64,000 bases of DNA from Serilophus lunatus (lineage: Eukaryota; Chordata; Aves; Passeriformes; Eurylaimidae): NCBI GenBank assembly GCA_013399895.1, contig VXBA01001882.1, positions 1,054,254 through 1,118,253 on the forward strand, given 5' to 3'. Positions 49,040 to 60,448 of the stretch are shown in pieces. The notes beneath the pieces are model-generated. The model made no database searches and was not told the DNA's origin. It saw only the letters and a program-made list of their open reading frames with translations. The position numbers and the translations under genes were made by a program. The first letter of the stretch is position 1. Every line of letters starts with the position of its first letter.

Positions 49040-50789
49040 TCCCGAATTTTGCAGTGTAGAGCCTTACCTGTCCTACCCAAGTAAATCCTTTGGATGTTTC
49101 TGTCAATGCAGACCTTGATGCTGGAGCCATCATGGCACACAGCGCTTCACATAAATTTAATAGTCTGCACTGAGTCATAGAGTCCCACAGCTCTTACTGG
49201 TACCTAAGCTGACTTAAAGTTTACATGTACATCTTTATGGGCAAGATCATAGTGTAGATGTATCCTGAGACTGACAAGAGTTTTCATTAAGGACCATCAG
49301 AAAATGGTGAGAAAATGTTGTCTAAAGGAAATCTCTGTTTTCTGTGACGAAGCATCAATATTTTTAACTGAAAAATGTAATGAAAATGAAACCTTGTATT
49401 CTGGGAAAAGATCTGCAGGGCAAAAAAAAAATTCTAATAAACTCTTTGAGTTTTATTAAAACATTTATGTGCTTCTATTTCCTCTCACTTCTTTCTCATG
49501 TCTCCTCATGCAAACTGTGCCACTTTAAGAATCTTACACTCCTTTATCATACTATTTTTTTTTCAGTTCATTTGTTATCTCCTCTGACTGCACCAGACAC
49601 TTCTTATCTCACTGTGTTTTTACATTTTATCTTCTACCACAAAATAAACTCCCCTATTTGTGAAAGACTTACACAGCCTCCTATTTTCTCAATGGTTTCT
49701 GAATCATTACTTTTTGCTTAAGATCTTCAGACTTACACCTTTGGCAATAAACCTTATACATTCTTTCACTTATTACATTCTTACTGTCCCCCGGGTAATC
49801 CTGTTCTTTGCCTTTCCTTTGCATTGTAAATTCCTTTTCTGTTGGTTCTCCAAGAATTTATACTGCATCTGTTGCTCTCACTCTGTTCCTGGCTTTCTCT
49901 TAACAATATTTGAGAATTTATTTAAATTTACAACAGTGAACAACTATATGACCTTCAGACATACTTTGAAATTTGGGAATGAATACTCTGGATAATCAAC
50001 AGTTTTCACTGGAATCATCAGAAGGTTACATTATCTATTGTGAAAGGGAGGAATATGATTGTGGTATTGAACTTCAAGTTCATGAATCTCGAACATGAAC
50101 CTCGATCCAAAAAAAAGTTAATTCCACTTTAATGTCAAATTTATGACCATTCTCCTACTAAATTCAAGGCTGTTGGTATTGTTCTTAAGAGGAAATACTG
50201 CTTATATAGACTCATTTTTTTTCTGAGTATCAAAGGCCACAAATATTTCCAAAAAGCTAATGACATTTAACATTGTTTAGTTGTTAGCAAAGAACTTACC
50301 CTCTTATTACTCCTGCTGTTTTGGATATCAGAGTAATGACCAATAAGTGAAGTAAGGCCACCTGACTTACTACAGTGGTAGCCTTATCAATGCAGAGTGG
50401 TTCTGTGGAATTTACTGGCATGATTGATGACCCTCCAAATTTTGAGCCTTGCAGACTGTTGACAATCCTCTTGGTTTCTCCAACTATACTCTTAGCAATA
50501 CATAGGAAATACAGATACACAGCTCAGCTGCAGCCTGTTTGTCACAGAACTGAGGGCTGTTGGTCGTTACTAGAACAAGTTTTTAGCAACCAGAGTGCAG
50601 AACATGCCCTCTTAGGAGCCTGCCACCATCATTGTGTTAATGAAAGTGCTCTTCAGCTCAGGCAGGAGTTTGGAGCCATAAATCCTTCATTACATTTGTG
50701 GAAACTACCTGTGGAACAAGGCTTTAATCATAATCATAGAATGCATTTACCAGTACTGGAGTGCAACTTACTGTTTAGAACACAAGTCC
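49040..50789. other. Non-coding DNA, no gene recognised
   Basis: Frames of 111-139 codons occur at 49380-49721, 49660-49995 and 50375-50794 (plus strand) without domain similarity. The last one runs up to the CR1 copy. A minus-strand frame ending in a good gtaagt donor at about 50370 has no credible acceptor. Confidence 0.5.
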
Positions 50790-51198
50790 TATGAACTGCA
50801 GCTGAGGGAGCTGGGCTTGTTTAGCCTGGAGAAGAGGAGGCTCAGGGGAGACCTTTTCTCTCTATATAGCTGTCTGAATGGAGATTGTAGCCAGATGGGG
50901 ATCGGTTTCTTCTCCCAGCCAATCAGTGACAGAACAAGAAGCCACGGTCTCAAGCTGTGCCATGGGAAGTTTAGACTGGATGTTAGGAAAAACTTTTTCA
51001 TAGAAAGAGTGATTTGCCATTGGAATGGGCTGCCCGGGGAGTTGGTGGAGTCACCGTCGATAGAAGTATTTTAAAAAAGACTGGATGTGGCACTTCGTGC
51101 CATGGTTTAGTTGATGAGATGGTGTTAGGTAATAGGTTGGACTTGATGATCTCAAAAGTCTTTTCCATGGTAGTTAATTCTGTGATTCTGTTTCACTC
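50790..51198 (+). mobile_element. CR1 LINE 3' part with decayed ORF2 C-terminus
   Basis: Starts at CTGAGGGAGCTGGGC and continues through GAGAAGAGGAGGCTC. The plus-strand frame at 50817-51074 reads SLEKRRLRGDL, then SDRTRSHGLKL, KFRLDVRKNFFIERV, HWNGLPGELVESP, the standard CR1 C-terminal blocks. The ATTTTAAAAAAG part breaks the F-K-x-R-L-D stretch with a stop. The 3' end has GGTTGGACTTGATGATCTC and TTCTGTGATTCTGTTTC, an avian CR1 tail type different from the ATTCTATGATT type at 10711. It is truncated just upstream of the LRELGL block and inactive. Confidence 0.95.
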
Positions 51199-52389
51199 AC
51201 TTGGAAGAGTCCACCTAGCTCTCCATTGACTTGTTTTGATTAGATCACTTGATTGTAACAGGACTGTAAACACTTAGACCTCAATTCAGCTGACCACACA
51301 TAGGTAGCTAGAGCCACTGAGTTGCCTTGGGAAGTCTGAGACATATGACCCACACTTTCCAGAGTAGTAGCTGAAGGCCAGATGGACTTACTGTGTGTAC
51401 ATGTATGTGATACCAGACATATACAGGCCTTAGTTCAAGTGTTGATGTCCAAATCTAGATGCGTTAATCAGTAATCTGAATGCAATCCCTACTGTGCATC
51501 AACTAGAACATAGAACCCTTTTTTAAAATATGATTTATTTTATGTTGCATTTTCCTTAAAATGTATATGAATAAATGTGACTAATGTTAGCTGTGCTGCT
51601 AGAAATATTTTCTCTAAAAGTAAGTATGAGGAAGAGAACTTATGCATGCTCTTCATCCAGGATGAGTATCTACTGTTCGGTGGATTAAAGGGCATCTCTA
51701 TCAGAAGCGAGAAAGTGAGCTCAAAGTGCCTTGATTACAAAGAGCAACAGGCTGAGGAGCTGAATGCGTCACCTCCGTAGCGCAACTGCAACTTATTTTT
51801 CCTCATATGGTTCACAAAACTTTATCAAACATATCCTATGAACATTAGGCTGCACATATTTTCCCTGGAAGTTGGCAGACTAGCTTTATAGATTTTGTTA
51901 GTAACTGCCCAATTTTTCATTTGACATTTTGAATTTCTCTGGTTTTCATGGTATTTGAGGTCCCAAGAATACTATAAACCTTAACCACTTCACTGAGAAG
52001 GTTTCAGTATTCTATTAAGTGTTTACATGAAGCTGTGGATGCAAAAGAGAGAATGGAGTCCCTGTCTGACGTCTACAAACTCTCTTTATGTGCAGCTTAA
52101 TAACCACCAATGTGGTTCTTCAGAGGGCAATATGCTTTGGTTTTGTATTTGTACATCAGAGCTACCACTGGAAACTTATGTGTAAAAGGATGTGGGGTTT
52201 TTTTCCCTGACCTTGCTATTGTTGTTTCTAAAACACAAAAAAATAAGAAATGGTTTGTAAATCTATTCTTCGAGACATGCCTGTCCACAAAGTCTTCTTT
52301 GAGGCATTCTTCACCATTATTAGCTGTCACTTAGTTTTTATTTCTGGTTTTCAGTGCTGAAATGAATGGGGGTAATGATTTCCCTTACA

Positions 52390-52500
52390 AAGCCATGGGG
52401 AGTTATTAATTGGTTTGTGCTGCTCTCGAGCAGCTATTGCAGCTCTCAGTGGTTCCTTTGTAAATAGTAAACAGGATTGTTCTCAATGACTTATTTAAGG
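52390..52500. promoter_or_regulatory. Possible enhancer with abutting forkhead sites
   Basis: Visible within about 75 bases: TTATTAATTGG (homeodomain core, 52403-52413); an inverted repeat GCTGCTC/GAGCAGC with a 2-base spacer (52419-52434); CCTTTGT (SOX-type, 52455-52461); and GTAAATA directly followed by GTAAACA (52460-52473), both fitting the forkhead consensus RYAAAYA. The grouping resembles vertebrate developmental enhancers, but activity is inferred only. Confidence 0.3.
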
Positions 52501-52743
52501 ATATATGATTCACTTAATCCAGATGATTTTCTTAACTGTAAGAACTTCATACATTGGGAGCCATTTAGAGACCTTGGTTAAAATCCTGCCTTCAGCTGAG
52601 ACATTTGGAGTTCTCTAAACAATGTTGATGCCAGGATCTCATTGATTCTCCTGCAAGCCAGGTGCAAAGCTAATATCTGTCTATACCAATATATGGAAGA
52701 GAACTGCAGTGAGACTGCAGTGGTCTTGATATAACTCTGTGTT

Positions 52744-52777
52744 GGGTAATGAAAAAATATCGGGTAATGAAAGTATC
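52744..52777. repeat. Imperfect tandem duplication, about 18-bp unit
   Basis: GGGTAATGAAAAAATATC at 52744-52761 is followed by GGGTAATGAAAGTATC, two bases shorter. It is a local duplication with slight divergence. Confidence 0.88.
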
Positions 52778-54879
52778 TGAAAAACACTCAGAGGACTCAA
52801 GGAGCACAGAAAGGTACAGGTAGGAAAATCCTCTTCTGTTGACATCTGCTGGAGACACACCCAGCATGAATAAAGATTTGCATTCATTTTGGCAGGTGCA
52901 GTACGCCATGCCGCACCACTCTGCTCTTTTGACTCACAGGCAGCTGAAATACAAATACGTAGCAGTTTTAATTGCTCAGCACTGCAAGTGATAGTTTAGA
53001 TACTGAGATCTGTTGTAAGAGTTTTTAAAGCTGTTTTTCTCTCTTGAATGTTTTGGGTTTCAGCTGTGTGCAGTGTAGTAGACTAATTCTCAAGAAAAAA
53101 AAATAAGATTATTGGACTTTGATACTTTTAAATATGAACAAGTTTCCAATAACTGTAATCATAGTGTTCATTTATGTAATGCCACAACCCTGATTTGAGG
53201 TTTTAACTATTCTAATCGAAGGTTTTATTTCAAGCTAAACTCACAAATAAGGGTATTGTCAGAAAGTACAGTGATTTCTTTGACGTCACTGCTACAACTA
53301 AGTTTGCCTTTCTATACACCATTTATCATGTGGCAAAAAAATTCGCTATTGATGAAGTTTTGCTCGTTTATGCTGTTTTTAAAACATAGGAAATTGTAGT
53401 TTGGCCATATAAGATGGTCTCTGTGAGTGTGCTGGGTGGCAACATGAGCACTTCCTGTCTGCACAGAACTGTTTGGTTTAAGTGGTGCTACTTACAGAGA
53501 CGCAGCAGATTCCACCAGCATTGTGTTCATTTGGTGAGAGATTGGTGAGTGCCTTTTCATAGGTCTTCTGACTTCTTAGCCTGATTTCTCTGCCAGCTTT
53601 CACAATTCATCCCTATTAGTAGTCATTGCAGTTATTGTGATATTTGTGAAAATACTCTGATTCTGTGTGACTGTAGTCAATAGCCTGCTCTAGGAGTGTT
53701 GTCCTCATCCTGTGGTCCTCATTCACCATTTACAGCCTGAAATGGTGGCCTAATAATCCTTGGTGGCCATGCTGTTTTTGGCTTCTTCCCAAGGCATTTA
53801 TTTGAGTGGACACCCACTGGTCTGTCTGCGCTGTTCTTTCACGTACTCCTGGCTCTCCTGGGTCAGACCTGCTGCTGGAGTCAGCTTACCTTACTCACTC
53901 CTGATCCTTTGACCCTATCCCATTGCACAGTCTGGTTCCCTGCCAAACCTGTTGGTTATTTTCCATTCCTGCTCTGTAGACAACATCACTAGGAGATTTA
54001 AGAGAAGACACATTGCCCAAATGGATACTTTAAATCTTAGGGAAAATAGTTGAGACAAGCCAAGAACGGTATTTATGCTAACAGTGATAAGAGGTTTAGA
54101 GCTAATGTGGCCCATTAGATCATGTTGTATAACCTACTGTACCTCATAAGCCAATTGAATTTTTTATAACTTTTCTTAATCCTAGTTTTAAAAGTAGACT
54201 TCCAAATATTGTTTGGCTTTGTATCTCTTTTTTTTTTTACTGCAATCTCCAGCTAGACTGATTCCCAGTAATAGAAACTAGAAAGGATACTCCAAAAAGT
54301 ATTTTTCATATTTAATCTTTTTACACCTCTATGTTTTCTAGAGAGCTCAAGTGAATCCTTTCTCCATTGCCCAGACATGCTTTCAATAAAGATAGTTGAC
54401 ATTGAACTGAGCTAAGGAGAATCTTTCCAACTGTTCCATACCCTGCTATAGCTGTCTTTCTGATAGGCATTTATAATAACAGGAAGATTTTAAATATAAA
54501 CAAATTTAAACAACTCAACTCTAGGGTACTTATAATTATTTTGATTTTTCTGCCTTGATAGTGGTCCTAGGTATCTGGTAGTGTCTGAAACCCAAATTCA
54601 AACTTTTTGCAGAAATTCCTACTGCATATTACATCAATTCCCAAACTGTATACAAATTTTTGTTACGTTGTATCTGACTTCTTTTTATATTCAAGCTTAA
54701 AATTTTAATACTTACATTTTCCTGTACTGTCAAAACAATGTTGTCTTGAAATCTCATGATGTCCTCTGTACCTGGTGACTACAGCACATTGCAAATATAT
54801 TTGCTATTTGCCCATTGCTTATTTATGAAACATATGCCTGGTGTTTGTCCAATACTCTGGCACACTTCATAGGAGGAAA

Positions 54880-55290
54880 CATGCAACACCTGTTTGCAGT
54901 TAAGGAAAATGTTGCTGATTCAATCAGAGACCAATTAAGGATTCCTTTGCTTCACACCCAAAATTCTACTGCCTGAGGGTTGAAGAGAAAGAAACTGAGT
55001 AACTTTACTTGAAAGCACCATTCTGTTGATAAATTGCTGCCTAGCTGCTACATTGTACTTATTGAAATCCTTTCTCAGGATTTCCCAATATGCTGTTGTG
55101 CATTACCAGAGTTAAGCAGCTGCCAGCATCTATTAGCTGCTTGTGAAGCTAATCATAGCTTTCTCCTGCTGCACTCCTTTCAGGAGGATTTCTGTTTCCA
55201 TTAATTATTTCCTATCCTATAGTTAATATGATTGTAGAATCGTTTTTAATCTTGATTCCTATATAATTTCACAGTACCTAGTATGTATAG
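54880..55290. promoter_or_regulatory. Possible conserved non-coding element
   Basis: A long non-repetitive run with a palindromic CTGATTCAATCAG (54915-54927, PBX-like half sites), CCAATTAAGG (54931-54940), repeated AGCTGC and GCAGCTG words, and CATTAATTATTT (homeodomain core near 55200). The texture and density of homeodomain and E-box-like words are typical of deeply conserved vertebrate non-coding elements. That is an impression; no alignment was possible. Confidence 0.25.
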
Positions 55291-55981
55291 GTGTATACAT
55301 TACTGAAGTGAATAATTTTTAATAAATTTCCAGCTTGCTGAAAGAGGATTCAATCTGTTGAGAGCTATTAGTTTCATTCACAGGAAACATTTACCTATCC
55401 ATCCCCTTGGACTATGCAGGAGATATACTTTAGATAAGAGAGCAGCCTCTGTGCAAATAATCTCAAGATTTTTCTCTGCCTTGAGATGACACGTAGATCA
55501 TTGTCTGCCTGAAGAATTCCCACGGACTTGTGGAAGTGGGACTTACTGTCTCTCTAGTTTTATTTAGGATCTTATGGTAGTTTTGTGGCCTCATTATCCC
55601 TTCTGTACCAGTCAGAAATAAAACAATCTGACCTTTAATTTTTTAATTAGCAGTCATTTGGAAATACATTAATGTGTGTGATTTTCCTAAGATTCTTCAA
55701 ATAAATGTAAATTATTCTTCATAGAGGTGTTTTTACCACTAAATTGGTGAAGTTCCTCTTCTATTTAGAAAGGAATTTTTCCGTGCAAAAGAATATTTAC
55801 CAGGTAGTTGTCTGTGGGGCCAGCATGGTATTACATATGAGGAGGGTTGATATCAATGAAAGTTAATGTAAGAAATGTAGTCTAAACTGATTGAAACTTG
55901 TATTCCTATCTCTATTCAGTTAAGCATTATTGTTGGGAATGTGGTTAGGGATTTTTAGAGGGTCTTTTGTTGTTATTGTGC

Positions 55982-55995
55982 TTTTTTTTTTTTTT
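55982..55995. repeat. Poly(T) run, 14 bases
   Basis: A homopolymer without an adjacent recognisable retroposon body. Confidence 0.93.
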
Positions 55996-56574
55996 CACAT
56001 TTTGAGCTAAATATATTTTAGCTTGTAATTTCTTTCTTAGCCAAATACTTTCCTGTCACTGTTTAATTTACCACAAGCCTAAATACTCTGCTGTCAGTCT
56101 AATTCCACAATACTCATTGGCTCCATCTGAATTTTCCAAATAGAGCAAGATATGGTGTTAAATATTAAATCCATATTACTGTTTTTCATTATTGTCTTGA
56201 AGTGTTGTTGAATTAGATGCAATGAGCAAAGCCGAACAAGCAGCAGAGAAAAACTGTTACCAAAGCCAAAGAATATGCTGTACAAAATGAAGGACACAGA
56301 GTCTGCATTAACCAAGCCTGCCAGGAAGAGATCCTAAGACTAAATAAGTAGCCAATTAGGGCAGTCTGTTCTCACATTTTCTCTCTAAATGCCATATTAT
56401 CCCATTATCCATACCTTAAACTCTCACTGAGTTTTACAAGGTGCTTCATCTGTAAGAGTGGCAAAAGATAAAGATTTTAATAAAAATTCATTTGAAGAGG
56501 ATAAATGAAGGTATAATTATACTATTTCAAACCACTAGAGATCTGCTTTTTGGGAACAAGTACATTATCTTGTT

Positions 56575-57062
56575 TTATGCCGTGTCCAGAACTGGGCTGC
56601 CCAGTGCACAAAAGGACATGGAATGCCTGCAGCAAGTCTAGAGAAGGGCCTCTGAAACACAGAAGGACCTGGAGAATCTCCTGTATGAGAGTCTGAGGGA
56701 GCTGGGAGTAGAGAAAGGTCACGTGGATCTTGGGAGTGTATTAAGGAAGGTTATAGAGAAGACAGAGCCAGGCTCTTCCCAGTGGTCGCCCATTGACAGG
56801 ACAGGAGGCAATGGGCACAGATGGAAACATGAGAAACTCCATTTAAATGTCAGCAAAAACACTTTTAGGGTGGATAAAAGCCAGGACAGGTTGACCAGGG
56901 AGGTTGTGGAGTATCCATCCCTGAGGATAATGCAAAACTGACCTGGACACAGCCCTGAGCAACCAGCTCTGAGTAACTCTTCTCTGAGCAGAGGGCTTGA
57001 CAAGATGGTCTCCAGAGATGTGTGGCAACCTCACCCATGCTGTGATTATGCAATTCTATCAC
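56575..57062 (+). mobile_element. CR1 LINE 3' part, strongly decayed
   Basis: Colinear with CR1 from GTGTCCAGAACTGGGCTGCC through GTCTAGAGAAGGG, CTGAGGGAGCTGGG, AGGACAGGAGGCAATGGGCA and GTTGACCAGGGAGGTTGTGG to ACAAGATGGTCTCCAGAG. The tail reads CTGTGATTATGCAATTCTAT. The frame carrying GGNGHRWKHEKLHLNVSKNT, with an intact-looking run at residues 29-48 of the frame starting at 56723, is cut by stops and shifts, so only pieces of the ORF2 C-terminus are readable. It is more diverged than the copies at 26610 and 50790. Confidence 0.92.
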
Positions 57063-58179
57063 ACTGGGCAGTTTTCTTACTGTCATAAAAAGTTTTTTAG
57101 GAGCTCAGATTGTCTCCAGCTTCTGCAAGGCAAGATTAATTGTATAGATTTTTGTCAGATTTGCATATACTGTTAGGAGAAACACCTTTTTCATGGTCTT
57201 ATACATAGATTTTTCACAAAGAAAAATGCTGTTTTTCTTCCCTAGACTAAGAGGGTCTCAAGGAGCATAAAATATTTATAAAGAAGAAAATACTTTTCAA
57301 AAGGTAGAAAACACCAAGAGTTCATTTTGAAAAAGAGAGGTATTGAAAAATTGTGCAACATTAGTTCAGGTTAAATATCTGGAGAATAATAGCCTGTATT
57401 ATTCTGTGCGGGTGCTCAAAATTTGTGCATTAAATAATTATATTTTTTATATTTATTTTAAAAATGAGTGACTTGAGCAATGCAGAATATAAACAAACTG
57501 CACAGCAGCACAGTGGCATACATATGAATAGAAACTTATCTAGGAGGTGTAATTTCTAGACTCCTATATAAGATTCCATTGCATTAATTGAAAATTACAT
57601 TGTATTATACAGTAAGTTTTGTAATAAAGAAGTTCTGGTGATTATATGAAATACATCAGAAGTTACGATTAATAGCTTTCAGATTAAATGACACTGTGGA
57701 TTTGTTCTTGTTCAGTGACACAACTGGTTTTTGAGGGACTCACAAAGGTGAAATCGTAGCTGCAACTGATATTCAACAAAACCCAAGATCGTGAGACTCA
57801 CAAGTGCTTTTGAAGAGTGCACTTTTTATGTTTAACAACATACATTTCTGTAAACTAACAAAATGGCTGGAAAATATTGTGAAGAAAATGTTTGCATAAA
57901 TATGAAGTTGAGCACAGCTGTTGTAAGAAAGCACGAAGCTAAAATAGTATAGGAAATACGAGCAAGGAATTCTTTCATGTTTAAATATGAGCCTACATAA
58001 AAAGAGATTAATGAGAATAGTTGTGAAAATGAATTCATTTAAATATGAACTATTTCCTTTTTTGGACCTTAAGTTACGGTTTCATGAATATTTTTCAAAG
58101 TTAATGTTGTGAAGCTGAGCTGTTGCTTTTTCTTGGAGAATTAAAACTTGTTGTTTTCCTTTATGTTAAATCGTCTATT

Positions 58180-58220
58180 AAAAAAAAAAAAAAGTGGATG
58201 CAGTGATTAATATATATATA
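58180..58220. repeat. Poly(A) run followed by short (TA)n
   Basis: Fourteen A bases (58180-58193), a 15-base spacer, then about six TA units (58209-58220). Simple sequence. Confidence 0.9.
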
Positions 58221-58536
58221 CTACTAAATTCTCATGCATAGCTTGATTCAACTATGGAACAAGAATGTTTTGCTTCTTGTAAAAAAGTAATGAACTATAT
58301 AAATATACGAATCAAAGCTTAAAGTTGGCTGAAAGTGATGAAGGGCTCTTCTCCCTGGAAACTTAATCTTTGTTCGGTTACTTGACATTCAGATAAGAAG
58401 AGCTGTCGGGTTTTTCCAGACTTGCTCATGCAGTGTCACATCCATTATGGTGTTTATGGTCTCGTGGGAAGAACAATGCTTTGTCCAATTCTGAGGTGAT
58501 GCACTTGGAAATAATAGAGCTGCTACTGCAGATTTC

Positions 58537-58554
58537 AAACAAACAAACAAACAA
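58537..58554. repeat. Simple repeat (AAAC)n
   Basis: About four and a half perfect AAAC units. Confidence 0.93.
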
Positions 58555-59219
58555 GCACCCTCATGGCTTACCACAGTGAAACAATAAAACAGAACCTTTG
58601 TTGAAGGCAGTTTGCATATGTATTAAAAAAAAATTATTATTTCTTTCTGAATTCTAATTGCACAAAAAGCTTCAGATATATGTTTAATCTTTATTTTTAA
58701 GAAGCCAGTATGATCATGCATTAAACTTGCAAGTCTGTATTTTTCTGAGATGTGGTTTCTTCTTGGTAGGATATTATTTTAAATTAAAATTCTGCATTTG
58801 GGCAAACTCAGCAGATTTTCAGAAAAGGATAATTTGCCTTTCCTTAAAGAGTATTCAAACATAGAACAAACTGTATTTGGTTTTAGATTGTTCTCAACTG
58901 TCTTTGTCATTTGTCCTTAACTTTCTTTGCCATTTGTTACAGTAGAGGCACTGAAAATTCAGTTAATAAAAATCCTCTACAAGACTGAGGACTTGAGGAA
59001 TGGATAAATGGCTTTCCACAAGATGCTCATAACTTGTAACCACTTTGACCATATTTGATTTGTACATTGTAAGGAGTTTTGACCAGAAAATAGATTGCAA
59101 CGATATTATTTATTGTGAAGTATAAAATTATTTGACTAAAAGATTAATGAAAACATTAATTAATAAAACTTTTTAAGTTAAGTAATAAGGCTCCATACAA
59201 AGAAATAGGAAACTTAAAG

Positions 59220-59257
59220 AGTACATACCAATATTCTAGTTGAAACTGGTATGTACT
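59220..59257. repeat. Inverted repeat, 11-bp arms, 16-base loop
   Basis: AGTACATACCA at 59220-59230 is the exact reverse complement of TGGTATGTACT at 59247-59257. It could fold as a hairpin. No other evidence of a small RNA gene is visible. Confidence 0.92.
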
Positions 59258-60001
59258 TGGGTACTTGATAAATATATCTCTGAATACTTAAGATATACCC
59301 TTGCTGTAGTTTGGTAAAATCACGCAAGTTGTAGGAATTTTAATACCTTAAAATTATATGTAGAAAAGCAGTATTTTAAACAGTGCATAGCTTTTTGATT
59401 TGGTTCATATATTAGCTCTTATAAACACAAAAAAGAAAAAATAATAGGTGGTCACATATGCCAAAAAATTATGATTGTTTGCACTAATACCCTTCAACAT
59501 TCAAACACACAGAACTGCATTATTTTCAGAGTATTCAGAATTCAAAATTATGTCTTCTGTGTAGACTGAGAACAGTTACATAGGACATACATCTTGATAT
59601 GCTGTAAAATCTGAATATATGCTTATAGCATAGGACTCTAATTATTTGTATGAAAAAATCCCTAGCATTGTTGAAGTCAAATAACATTTTACCATTGGCT
59701 TTAATGGATCCAAATTTTTTGCTTTACATTGATTTAATCTTGAAAACTTGTTTTTCTTTCCTAACTTTTTTTCCTGAGGCAGGTTGGATTTGGCCTATGG
59801 AGACGTTTTTGAAAGCTAAAATTAGTGCTTCTGCAGCTACTATTCGTATTAAAGAGAAATTCTTCTTTATGATTTGAAGTTCTGTCTTGAGTACTCAAAA
59901 CTTTGTCTACCCATATATCTCTAATGCCATGCCAGATGTAGTATAGTCTGTAGGACAGAACATCTGGGAGAGAAGGATGGTAGAATACAGGACGATAGAA
60001 C

Positions 60002-60025
60002 TCCTGTGCTCTTGGGAGCACAGGA
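60002..60025. repeat. Inverted repeat, 10-bp GC-rich arms, 4-base loop
   Basis: TCCTGTGCTC, loop TTGG, GAGCACAGGA. The stem is 60% GC in an otherwise AT-rich setting. It is too short for a microRNA precursor by itself. Confidence 0.95.
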
Positions 60026-60330
60026 AGGACATCCAAAAACATCTCAAGTATTGCTGGAAACATTTTAGGCAATTAAACTCAGGGCCCAGGTTATGTGTAG
60101 ATACCTAAATCTAGATTCTTACTCTGGATCTGAATCTCTACTTCATGTCTGTACTCTCTTAGTATAAAGGAGATGAGTAAAAGGACACTATACTGTCTTC
60201 TAACCATATGACCTACTCAAAATGTGTACACACACATAGATATAATATTTAACTGCAAACAAATTAATAATCCCACATGGTCCATTGGTCTTGGTATACA
60301 CATGATAACTCTCAAGCTTGGAGATACTCA

Positions 60331-60356
60331 AAAGCTATCTGTGAAAGCTATCTGTG
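60331..60356. repeat. Two-copy perfect tandem duplication, 13-bp unit
   Basis: AAAGCTATCTGTG occurs at 60331-60343 and 60344-60356 without mismatch, just before the CR1 3' stub. Confidence 0.93.
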
Positions 60357-60364
60357 CTGTGAAA

Positions 60365-60448
60365 TCTGTAGTGGCACTGCTTGAACAGAGGGGTTGGACA
60401 AAATGACCTCCAGAGGTTCCTTCCAACCTCAACCTTTCTGTGACTTTG
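60365..60448 (+). mobile_element. CR1 LINE extreme 3' end
   Basis: CTTGAACAGAGGGGTTGGAC, AAAATGACCTCCAGAGGTTC, CTTCCAACCTCAACC and TTCTGTGACTTTG are the last bases of a CR1 in sense orientation (family: GGTTGGACTAGATGACCTCCAGAGGTCCCTTCCAACCTCAACCATTCTGTGATT). Only about 80 bases remain and there is no coding part. Confidence 0.93.

Larger units (their letters stand above)
51199..56574. other. Non-coding AT-rich DNA
   Basis: No gene is seen. Two enhancer-like stretches (52390-52500 and 54880-55290) are listed separately, as is a short tandem duplication at 52744-52777. A 14-base T run is at 55982-55995. Open frames stay below about 80 codons. Confidence 0.55.
57063..60364. other. Non-coding, very AT-rich DNA
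   Basis: No gene is seen. It contains short homopolymer and TA runs at 58180-58220, an (AAAC)n tract at 58537-58554, two hairpin-forming inverted repeats (59220-59257 and 60002-60025) and a 13-bp tandem duplication at 60331-60356. Confidence 0.55.

Noticed and set aside
50296..50520. Minus-strand frame with a good GTA|gtaagt donor, considered as an exon
   Set aside because: No credible acceptor lies before it, an in-frame stop sits just upstream, and the peptide is unrecognised.
50375..50794. 139-codon plus-strand frame, the second longest in the window
   Set aside because: No domain or splice signals; it uses an AT-rich to mixed composition and runs into a CR1 insertion, so it is probably chance.
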